Assembly (NCBI GenBank): GCA_025024175.1
Contig: QCXZ01000137.1
Location: forward strand, 66,898,680-66,962,679
DNA from: Rhyzopertha dominica
Taxonomy: Eukaryota; Arthropoda; Insecta; Coleoptera; Bostrichidae
DNA length: 64,000 nt
Direction: 5' to 3'
Shown: in pieces, positions 37,501 to 49,500 of the stretch
How positions within the stretch are numbered: the stretch's first letter is position 1
Layout of the letters: each line of letters starts with the position of its first letter
Program-made: the position numbers and the translations under genes
Notes under the pieces: generated by a model
What the model saw: the letters and a program-made list of their open reading frames with translations, nothing else
Database searches by the model: none
Told to the model about the DNA's origin: nothing

Positions 37501-40500
37501 CGTTTCGAACTCTCTTGTCTCACATGCCGTTGGCATTGCTAGCTATTTAGGACGCTATTTGTACCGCTTTTTTCTTAATATGCAGAGAATAGTAATTTAC
37601 CTACAAAATGAGGTAAATTAAATGGTTCATAATTCGTTTTTCTTGAAAATTTGCCCGCCTTATGTTTGTCCCATGCTTTTTTTTTTGACTAACCTAAATA
37701 TAGGATTAACAAGGTATTGTGATGTAAATTTGTTGCGTTTACCTCCGACAATGCCTGAAGTGTGCCATGCACATGGATTTTTTGTTTGACGGTTCCTGTC
37801 AAACATTCGTTCTACTCGCTGACAGCCTCATGGTACAGGATTTGTATTTATGCTTTTGAATATAAAACCCTACCTGGTGTCAGGTATGTAATTACTTGGC
37901 ATTACTATTGCTGTGCGGCGAGCTGTTTGTATTTTTGTATTACAGCGTGTAGAACAATAAAAAAAATACTTGGAACGTTTGCTACTTTCCTTGCTTGGAT
38001 TGTGCTTCTATCCGACCGATCCTTTAGAACATCACTACCCTTAAAGGAGGGGTCTCGTTACATCTTTGGCGCTCAACCAGTGGCATAGGTTGGATATTGA
38101 AGTACAACGTCATAATGCCATCGCAACACTACAGAAGTGTTCAGGGGCAGCCACGGCCGTCCGGAGTTGTTACGAGGAGTGCGCTACGTAACAGCAAATT
38201 AAGAATAGAACAGTCTGAAGGGGATGAAGATCATAAACACCTACGACCAACTTCCCCAATGTCCGCACAAGCTGAGGCCGCGGCGTTTCCATTGCCGGCG
38301 ATAAATGACAGTAGCCCGGATGTGAAAGACTTACATCAAGAAAGGTGGTACAGCTCTTCAGGAGAAGAGGAAGATCCTGCACTATTAGCGCAGAAGAAAC
38401 AAAGCCAGCTTTCTTCCCAGCTTCAGGAGAAGTGTTCGTCTGCTACACTGTTAGGAAAATCTGAACTACCAGGTGGGCAATCTTCTCAAGGTGGGTTATT
38501 TGAAGCAAAACAGTATGGACTACCGCCACCGTGTAGTCAGGGTCCAGTGGGCTATAAAATTTCGGATTTAAATATATATAATAATGCAAATATACAAGAG
38601 ATAGTCAATCAAGCCGTAAAGCTTACTTTAGAGTCTTTGCATTTAGATCGTGTAAATGTAAAAAGTAATATACCATTAAATAATGGAAATGTTAATGAAA
38701 CCGAGATACCAAGCTCAAATGTAACAAATATTGATCATGTTGAGGTTGTACGTAGTAGTAGCACTAATATGTTAAACTCGCCGCAAGCAATGGCAAAAAA
38801 ATGTTTGCCAGTTTTTAATGACTCCGGTGACCTGCACCCGGTGGATTTCATTACCAAATTAGAAAAAGTAATTATTGCGCATAATATGCCGTTTGAGTTT
38901 CTAGCTGTTTGGTGCCATGAGCTGTTTGAGGGTAGGGCAAGGTATTGGGCAGACGCTCTGCTGTATTCGTTTCCTAATTTCGCAGCTTTAAAGTCTTCAT
39001 TTTTATCTCACTTTTGGAGTCCCACTAAACAAGCAAAAGTTAAGCTTCAGCTCGAAATAGGCAAATACGATAGACGGGATGGAATGGGTTACGTGGATTA
39101 TTTTCTAAAGCAAGTTGCTTCGTCTAGATATCTAGAACCCGGTTATTCCGACTCAGAGTTAATAGCGACTGTAAGCAGACACTTTCCGCCAACAATTTCA
39201 TGTGCTCTTTTAGGCACGCAGACGGTCAAGGACGCCTTAGATAGGCTTCGTTTGGCAGAGCATTATGAAGCAAACTTTTTGGATTCAACAGAGCTTCATA
39301 ATCGTGCCGGGAATAGACCACCTAATATAACACGTTTTCCAAATAATACTGGTAATAGTTATCAAGCTAACAATCGGACAGCCCCCAAGGTTAAGCCAGT
39401 CAATTTTATGGCTCAGCCTGAACTTTTCGAAGCCGAGTCAGATTTTCCCAGTTCGGAAAACTAACTTGCCCGGCTTGTAAAGGCTCACCGAGTCGGACGA
39501 GTTCCACAAATAGGGCCACTTTTAATGTTTCTCAAATTTTTAATAATCCTAGAGAAGATTTGTTAGCGGAGTGCGAGTTTACCCATTCTTCTGAATCCTA
39601 CCATTCCCCAACAGTTTTGTTAAAAATCAACAGTTGTGATTTTCCTGCACTTTTGGATACTGGTAGTCAAATTTGTGCTTTTTCGGATTTAGTTTGGAAT
39701 AGTTGCCTGGTGGGATCTGATTTTCCCATTTTTCCTATTACAGGAGTACGTGTCTCGGGGGCATTTAAAAATAAATGCCGTAAGATTACGCATCAGGTAC
39801 TTTTGACGTTTAGTATGCTCAATTATACTTTTCAGTTTGAATTTTCTATATACCTGACTTGGTTTATCCCGTTATCCTCGGAGCTGATTTTCTTCGTACC
39901 TATCGAGCTAACCTCGATTTAAATGCAGCCGAGTTGTCCTTACAAGTGGGTAACAGAGAAATTCGAATGCCAGAAACTGTTTTTAATCATGCTTTTTCTC
40001 CTCCTACACCACCTGCTATGCGGGCTATTAATGTCGGGGGTATCACACCTTTCCACTTACCTACAGTGGAGGGCTATATTGTTTCGCCGAAAATAACAAA
40101 TATGGTGAACAATCTTAATCTTACCGAATCTCAGAGGGATGCCTTAACCAAATTGCTTCGTAATCATATTCGCCTGTTTTCGGATAGACCGGGATTAACC
40201 ACTGAATATTTTCATGAAATACATCTAACTGAAGATAAACCTTTTCTTCAGAAACCTTATTCAGTTCCGATCGCTCATCGTCAAGCGGTTGAAGAACAGA
40301 TAAAAAGAATGTTGGACTGGGGTGTCATTGAACGGTGTGCCTCTTCTTCATACTGTAGTCCTCTGGTGACCGCGGTTAAAAAAGATGGTTCGGTTAGAGT
40401 GTGTTTAGACGCCCGCCGTCTGAACAGTATAATGGTCCCGGATTCCGAGCTTCCTCGGCCAATTGAAGACATACTTAATACTTTACCTCCCAAAATCAAA

Positions 40501-43500
40501 TATATGACTTCTCTCGACTTAACTCATTCGTATTGGCAAATACCTTTGCGCGAACAAGATAAACAGTATACTTGTTTTATATATCATACTAAGACTTACC
40601 GGTTTAAGGTCTTGCCGTTTGGTTTAAAAACCGCTATATCCTCTTTTACTCGTGCCATGGATATCATTCTGGGGTCTGAGTTCAGGGATTTTGTTGTATG
40701 TTATGTGGACGATTTACTCATCGTTTCAGAATCATTCGAGGACCACATTGAACATTTAAATAAAGTTTTGACTAGGCTCAGTAGTGCAGGTTTTACCTTA
40801 CGTCTAGATAAGTGTCATTTCCTGCAATCAGAAATGAAATTCTTGGGTTATATCTTGAACTCTGAGGGATTTAAGCCCGATCCGGGTCGTGTTCGGGCTG
40901 TGCTCGATTTCCCAGTTCCACAAAACAGAAAACAATTGCATGCTTTTTTGGGTTTATGTAATTACGACAGGGGTTTTCATGAGCACTTCGCTACCTTATC
41001 AGAACCGTTGTTTTATCTTCTCCGAAAAAAGGTCAAGTGGTTTTGGGGTAGTAAGCAGGAGGAATCTTTCAACAGCCTAAAGCAACTCATTAGTCGTGAG
41101 ATTCTTTTACAGCGCCCTATTTATGGGGTACTGTTCTGTGTCCAGACTGATGCGTCTGATGTTGGTTTGGGTGCTCAGCTTTATCAAATGGTGGATGGTT
41201 GTAGAAAGACCATTGCTTTTGCCAGTCGTCTTCTTCTAGATCGTGAGCGTTCTTATAGTGTATCGGAGAAGGAAACGCTTGCTGTGGTATGGGCGTTAAA
41301 CAAATGGAGAGTCTATCTTTTAGGGTCGCGTTTTTATGTGTACACAGATCATCGTGCTTGCTCTTATCTTAATACTTGTCGTTTACTTTCGCCTCGCATC
41401 ACTCGTTGGGTGCTTGCTCTCCAGGAATATGATTATGAAATTAGATACATTAGTGGAAAAGAAAATATAGTCCCTGATATTCTTTCTCGTGCCCCAGTAC
41501 GGCTAGAATATCCGAGCGATAAGTGTTTTCGGATCTTGACTTTTTCTCTTACGTTGCCGGATTCCTTAAAGTACTTGTTGCGTAACATTGCTACCGATCA
41601 ACGGGACGACCCTAAACTGAATAGAATCATTCAAGACATTGCCGACCCAAACAATATGGCTCTTGAAACTAAATTCGTCCTTTATAAGGGTGTTCTTTTT
41701 CGCAGACAGAATGGGGATGAACCCTGCCTTTTGTGTGTGCCGTTGTCCAGAGTTAAGGAGTTTATTTCAGGCTTCCATGAAATGATTGGACATTTTGGTG
41801 TCTATAAGACTTGGTCGGCGTTGAGACGCGAAGTTTGGTGGCAGAATATGCACCGGGACGTTAAAAGGGTTCTTAAGTCGTGTGATTTATGCCAAAAAAC
41901 TAAGGCGACAGTTCATCCAAAGCCCATGTTGCAGCCTATTCTACCTGAGGGAACCGGTGATCTCTGGTCCATTGATTTTTATGGCCCACTGCCTCGTTCT
42001 CGAGCGGGCGTAGTCTATCTACTAGTTATCCTTGATATTTTCTCCAAGTACACTTGGCTTTTCCCTCTTAAAAAGGCAAATACCAGGTCAGTTATTTCAT
42101 GTTTAAGGGAGGGAGTTTTTAAAGAATTCGCTCCTCCGCGTCGAATCTTGTCCGATCACGGCACCCAGTTTACTTCGCTTGAGTGGAAAATATTTTGTCA
42201 GTCGCTTAATATGCAAATTATTTATTGTTCAGTTCGCCATCCTCAGGCTAACCCTGTTGAACGCTCTATGCGTGAGCTGGGCCGTCTTTTCAGGGCATTT
42301 TGTTATAGTAAACAAAAGCGCTGGGCTTGGGAGTTACCTAAGATTCGTGAAGTGCTAAACTCTGTAGTACATGAATCCACGGGATATTCTCCTTGGGAGC
42401 TACAGACTGGTAGGTGTCCTCCTCGCTTGATACCTGAGATCTTGCAGCTTCCTGATTGTGAGTCTCAACAGGATGCACACGTAAAAATTTTTCTGGCTCG
42501 CGAGTCCTTGCTCTCTCGCGCATCCAAACGAGTTAGTCGTTGTAAATCACGTTTCAATTTTAATTTTGCTGTGGGCGATTTGGTTCTCCTGAAATCCAAT
42601 CCTGTCTCCTCTGTGTTATCTTCGGAAACAAAAAAGTTATTGCTCCTCTATGAGGGTCCTTACAGGATAAAAAGAATAGTAGGGTTACATACCTACATCT
42701 TGGAATATAACGATGGCCGATCAGAAAGAGGTCAGTTTCACGCTTCACATTTGAAGTCCTATTATTACCAGTAATTAATTGCCTTTATATTCTTAATAGT
42801 TTACTTTTGTTAGCGTTTTCGAAAACATTTTTTTTCTTGTCTGAAGTAGTTTCCTTCGCCTTATTTAGTTGTTTTCTTCTACGCTAAAAAAAGTCGGGGG
42901 CAGATGTGATGTAAATTTGTTGCGTTTACCTCCGACAATGCCTGAAGTGTGCCATGCACATGGATTTTTTGTTTGACGGTTCCTGTCAAACATTCGTTCT
43001 ACTCGCTGACAGCCTCATGGTACAGGATTTGTATTTATGCTTTTGAATATAAAACCCTACCTGGTGTCAGGTATGTAATTACTTGGCATTACTATTGCTG
43101 TGCGGCGAGCTGTTTGTATTTTTGTATTACAGCGTGTAGAACAATAAAAAAAATACTTGGAACGTTTGCTACTTTCCTTGCTTGGATTGTGCTTCTATCC
43201 GACCGATCCTTTAGAACATCACTACCCTTAAAGGAGGGGTCTCGTTACAGTATATAACCTAACCTTTAATGTGTGAATGCCCAAAATATTACTGAGAGTG
43301 GAATCTAGAAGGGAATCCCAATCTATATGCAAAAAACCTAAAAAATTATGCTGAATACTTACCAAGAGTGTGCTATGTGTTTCTAGTACTATAGGTTTTA
43401 CACCACCAAAACGTATTCTGAATGAAACCTCACAAGTGACAAATACAACAATTAGAATGTTCTACCACCCAACACTCTTACAGCCTTAGAAATACAGTTG

Positions 43501-46500
43501 TTTATGTGAGATTCAAACATGAAACTAGTCTCAAAACTAATTTCCGGATCCCTGACAGCCTCAGTTCTAGAGAAGTATTATCAATTTTATAATCAGGGTA
43601 AACATTTTCTCACCTGTCATGAAACAAAGATTTTTAGTTATGATGTGGAAGATGATGATAATCCATTTACATTGACAGGTTAGAAAGGAAACACAATTGT
43701 TTCAATTCAGTTCAGAAACCATAGGGCAGCAATTAAGCTTGCTTCCATAGATTTAACATAATCTTTGATACTCTTCACTTTATTTCTTGCATGTAGTCCT
43801 AAGATTACCTGTAACATAAATCTCATCTGTGATACATTTTATACTGCTTGTAACAAAAATTAAATTTTTTAGTTCAGTACTAATTTGTCTGATTGATTAT
43901 ATATTTTTATAGGCACAAACTGATTAATAACCACGTTTTAAGTGTTATTTTAACAGTTTATCATGGTACAAAATATGTCTACACACCCCAAAATTTTGAG
44001 TGTATAAACGATTTTCAACAAAATCAGATGAAACATCGGACAGCGATGGTTTTTTTAGCATCAATATTTGGGATGATTTTAAGAGTATAGTATATTTATA
44101 TATAGATATTTTAGATTTCCTGACGTCGAAAGTTTGTACAATCTCAATAAATCGCTCATTCGGGCATCACAAAACAACTTGGTGTATTTTGATGTCATGG
44201 ACTGTTTCAAGAGCTGAGTTTTGCACTCAAACTTTATTCCTCTGTGGCTGAAAAACATTTATGCCTAACACAGAAAAAAAATTGGAGATATCATTTTTTG
44301 TGCTTTACAAAAGATTTACACAATTAGAAAAATCATGAAAATTTCCTGGAATTACAATGTTCTTTATTCTTGCAAGTATACTGACCTTGCTAAAGGAGGG
44401 TTTATAATTATTGTTCATTCCTGTTGACTTGATTATGTAAGTCACTACAAGCAGATACTTTACTATTCCAGTACAGGAAACTTCAGTAAATTAGCAGCGA
44501 CATTTCATGAGCGCATCTGTTAGCTTAAGATGACACTTCTACATCTGCATATTTACACCTCCAGTTTACCTCAGTCACCTACCATGAGAACTAACTGAGA
44601 TGAATCGAGGGTTAATTTTTTGCTTGCTCAGGCCCTAAATCCCTTCCCAGGGCATGGAATTGAATGCGTTCTTCACATTCAGTGTAATGAGGAGACAAAA
44701 TTTTCTCCCTCTTAAAGCTCCCCTGTTTACAAACTTTTCCACTTCCTTAACTGTGGAAAGAGTATCTAAATCCATACTGGAAGCCCGCCAGGTCACCTAT
44801 TCTTGCTACTTTCTCTTTAAGCCTGTTTATAAGCTTTCATATAATTTTCCCCCTTTATTCAACAGGCAAATTGGTCTATATATAATCAGCGAATCCTCAG
44901 TCCTTTTTGGTTCCTCTACACTAACCTGCCTGTCTTCCAATCCTTGAAAAATACACCCGTTCTCCAGGCCATATTGAAAGCCTCAAGGCAATAATCACTT
45001 GCGTGCAATGCTGCACTCAGATGAGCTTGGAGTTCACATGAGAACTATGCTTCGTGTTCAGAACAACCGATATGTACACATAGTCAATCAAAAACTTGTG
45101 TTTTAACACAACCTCCACTAACACTTGATCAGCTCAACCAACAATATACGGCTCCTCAACACAAATGTGATATTTTCTTTACATCGTCATTTAGACAATC
45201 CAAAGAATTATCAAAAACAAAACAAAAAACCTGGGGGCACTTTTAAGAAATAAATTATGATATCTTTGTGTGGAAACCAATGACGTCATAATGCAGGGTG
45301 ATTTGCATAAGCACTAACACAGAGCAGGGGCATGTAGGGGAGTCCAAAATATTGTGATTTAACGCAACTTACCTATATACTAAGCTGCACGGCTGAGAAG
45401 TTATAGGCCTCCAATGTGGAGTTTCAAATTTCGAAAAAAATCAATATATTACTTATACTTGCAACAAATTTGGTACAACTGAAACAATAGAAATAACATT
45501 ACAATTTGTACTGATATGATAATGAAATTGTTCAAAACGACTACCATTTTCTCTCAGGTATAAATTTATTCTTCATCAAAAATCGAAGTCTACTCTACCC
45601 AGTAACTGCTGATCATTTCTAATGAGTGTGCATTTATTTGTAATGTGATTCCGCAATTGGGCTCAAGACGCAACTGGCGAGGAATACACAAATTCTTTTA
45701 GCATTCCCTAAAGAAAGAAGTCACATTTGTTGAGATCTGATGATCGTGGAGGCCAACCTTGTGGGCAATTATTTCCTCTTCCAATTGTCACGTTGTCAGC
45801 CAGCTCGGCAATTCAGTTCAGTTCGGCGCTGAGCCGGAGAGCTGCATCTACTGAAATAAGTGAGCTGCCTCAACAGCTCTTTTGAAAGAGTCGGCTCTTC
45901 GATGCAGCTCACTCCGGAGTTACACATCTCTATTGTGTTGTAAAACATAATCTACTAGACCCATATCGTATAAAAAAAGTACAAGAATTGCTACCGGGAG
46001 ATTTGGTTAAAAAAAGTGAATTTCTGTCGGTCAAGACATTAATTTTCAAATGAAAATTCTCTTTACTGATGAAGCTTGTTTGGCTTGACCTACAGAGGTA
46101 TTACAAATTTACATAACTATCATGGATATTCCAATGTAAACCCTTATTCAGTAACTTCTCGATATTTAATTGGTCCAGTTATGTTACCAAATAGACTAAA
46201 TGGTGAAATTTATTTAGAACTTCTCCAAAACACTATCCCGGATCTACTTGATGAGGTGCCTGGAACATTGATTTATGCACGATGGAGCACCCCCTCATTT
46301 TAGTATTATTATTAGAGACTTTTTAAACCAGTGGTATCCTAATAAATTGATTGGAAGAGGAAATAATCGCCCACATTTTAGGCCTCCTCAGTCACCAGAC
46401 CTCAACAAATGTGACTTCTTTCTTTGGGGAATGCTAAAAGAATTTGTGTATTCCTCGCCAGTTGCGTCTTGAGCCGAATTGTGGAATCGCATTACAAATA

Positions 46501-49500
46501 AATGCACACTCATTAGAAATGATCAGCAGTTACTGGGTAGAGTAGACTTCGATTTTCGACGAAGAATAATTTTATACCTGAGAGAAAATGGTAGTCGTTT
46601 TGAATGTTATTTCTATTGTTTCAGGTGTTTATTTTTCTATTAAAGCATTCTTTCAACTTTTTACCTGATTGTCAAGTTTGACGTTTAATTTCATAGCCAT
46701 TGTTTGAATTTTCGATAATTTTAAGTAACTTACAATACATGTTTTTTAGTGATTCAGGTTTTTTTTGAAAGTGATAAGATTTTTTGATAAATAAGAGTAA
46801 ACAAGTTGTAGAACTAAACTTTCCATAAAATAAAATAATAAATATTTTAAGTCCGCCAACATGTTAAAAAATTCTGTCACATTTTAAGGGTGAACTCTAA
46901 TTACTTTCGAATACTGCTCTTGGTACACTCACAACATGTACCAAATTTGGATTTTCAAAGTTCCAAGTATAAGTGATATATTGATTCTTTTTAAAATTTG
47001 AAACTCCACATTGAAGGCCTATAACTTCTCAGCCGTGCAGCTTAGTATATAGGTAAGTTGCGTTAAATCACAATATTTTGGACTCCCGTACATGCCCCTG
47101 CTCTGTGTTAGTGCTTATGCAAATCACCCTGTGTTATAGATCAAAAGATTACATTTTAAGCAACAAAATTGACCAGTCTGAAGATTTTTTTAAAAATAAA
47201 GCATTGTTCTAAACTTTTTCATCCCAGTGTATATCATCCAAGGTTGACCGAAACTTTTCTTAGCATCTTGATAATCCTGATTGCAGGAAGTTGAACAGCT
47301 CCGCCAAAACAAGCTGGAGATCGACCAGCAGCTGCGTACAATCCACGGCTCCACGTTGGGTTCCATGCAGAGCCTGTCGATGTCGAGGAGGAACGATCGC
47401 GGCTACAACTCAGACATGGACGGCGGTGGCAGGGGAAGGGGCGGATCGATGCGCGGCAGGGGCAGGGGAAGAGGCGGCGGACCCGGCCGACAGAACGACT
47501 CCCGTTACAACACTGGTAGTACGATATCTGATTTTGTTGTTAACAATGTGGATAAGCGTAAACCCTTAGGCAATGTAAGAGGACCGACGACCAACGGTCG
47601 GCCACCCCGCGGTGGCCCCGGCGGCGATAGAAACTCAAGACCGAACAGGGGCAGCGGCGGCGGCCGGTTGTCTCTAGATTCGGCAGGCGGAGGTGATAGA
47701 GATCGCAAGTGATGCGAGTTGAATTTGTTGTTGATCAGCCGCCTTTGATCGATCGTTGTGATCGCGGGGGCTGGCCTTACACACCACGTTCCTTCTCTTT
47801 TATAATTGTTTTTTTTTGTCCTTGCCCTTTTTGTTTTTGTTGTTTGTTTTCGATTGCCGACCGTGCATATTGATGTTTGACGTTTGTGTGGTGTGTAACG
47901 CCGAGGGATGGTATTAATTCCTGATGACGTACTGTATAAATAGACTGACCCGGCTGACGACACCTTTCTTACGATTCTCTGATTTAATGGAAACAATTTG
48001 ATCGTGAAATCGCTTATTGATAAATAACGGAGAAAAATATAAAAACAGATATGAAGACATTCAAAACTGGCTTGACCGAACGTTTGTTGTAGTTATGTTT
48101 TTCCATAAATGGATCATAAATTTCTTTTTTTTTTTTCAATTTAGTCTTCCAATTGGTGGGGGGCAAACAATTTAATGACGAGTTTTGGTGTTTGCCATAA
48201 AAAAGCTTTTTTTGTGTTAATTTACCATTCAAGTCTACCAGATGAAAAACAGCGTGCAAAGTTATAGCAAACTGTTGCAACTTGAAACATGTGCTTTGTG
48301 TAATCTGTACCTGATAGCAGAATTTTAAGTGAAGTAGTACAGTCAATGGTATTGGTCGTTTTTAAGTTATATTGTGCAATGATTTGAAGCGTAGAGGCCC
48401 AATTCAAACACCCTAATATGCTTACGAAAGAAGACCAATGCCCATAAAAACTTGATGAGATTGTAGTGCATAAACCTGTTTTCAAGGACTTTGAGAAACG
48501 ACGAGCATTGGTCTTCCTTCGTAAACATGTTGTTAGGGGCCTGAACTGGGCTTCTACAGTTACGACTCGGTCAAACACAACCATCACTACTCACTGTACT
48601 ACTTCACTGAACTTCTGCCATCAGGTATAGGCAAAAGTAGTGGTACCTGAAACACATCCTTCAAGTTACAGCAGTGTTGTCATTACTTTGTATTCAGTCC
48701 TCGTATTTTGCAACCAGGTAATTCTATAAGAACACTGCTAAAAAATATTTATGTTTATAACTACATTTTGCCACTTTTTTCATGACTCTCCCACAAATAC
48801 ATCACACACTATTAATGCAAAGGCTAATTGTTTATTTTACAGTTTCACTGCCTCATTGTGTTTTTTGTTTTCCAATTTTCTCATCAGAATAACGATTAAT
48901 TTCTGAATATTAGGCGAGGGTAAGTAAAATTAATTTTGAGCTTAAATTCCAATGTTTAGTGGAAGGATAAAAATTAGTGGAATCGCAGTGTGCAATGTGG
49001 TGAACCGCTACTCCCAGATATTTGTTTAAAAAAGAAGTTACCGTGAAACATACCCAAATAGTATNCTACAATTTNTTACAAATGCTGAGGAAACCGCTAC
49101 NTGCAGGAGAGAAATGCAGAAGACTAAAAATGCAGGGCATAAAATCCTCTATCAAAACTCAGTGGCAACATTATTCAGACGCATGTAAGTTTCCATTAAA
49201 AAACATTTCTGCAAAACGCCTAAACACACTTTTAGCTGTTAAATACAATTTTCTTTTTAAATTTAAAAACAAAATTCGAAAAAAAATTTAGTTATCAAAA
49301 AGGGTTAAATGACTAAGGTACTATAGTTTTCTAACCATACCATAACTGACAAGGTTTTGTGATTAATCTACTAGAAAAAAATCGACTGCTGAAAATTCAC
49401 ATCATTCAATTTTTCCAAAATTAATGCTCATAATTTTATGGCAAACACCAATATATGAATACTCGGTGAAAGCTTTTGTACAATCAATGGATATTTTCTG

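Larger units (their letters stand above)
37718..43249 (+). mobile_element. Gypsy-type LTR retrotransposon, full length, recent
   Basis: Two identical 345-bp LTRs (37718-38062 and 42905-43249) begin TGTGATG and end TTACA. The 4-bp target duplication GTAT lies at 37714-37717 and 43250-43253. The order gag, protease, reverse transcriptase, RNase H, integrase is that of Gypsy/Ty3. There is no env or chromodomain. It lies in Fmr1 intron 8, in the sense direction. LTR identity implies recent insertion. Gag, protease and RT-integrase lie in three different frames; the protease/RT break is not a usual Gypsy arrangement and probably disables the copy. Confidence 0.95.

Noticed and set aside
37762..38088. 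108-codon Cys/Tyr-rich frame, repeated at 42949-43257
   Set aside because: Lies inside the LTRs; its duplication reflects LTR identity, not a gene.
47505..47996. 163-codon minus-strand frame near Fmr1 exon 9
   Set aside because: Antisense of the GC-rich RGG-coding exon and its 3' flank; no domain resemblance.
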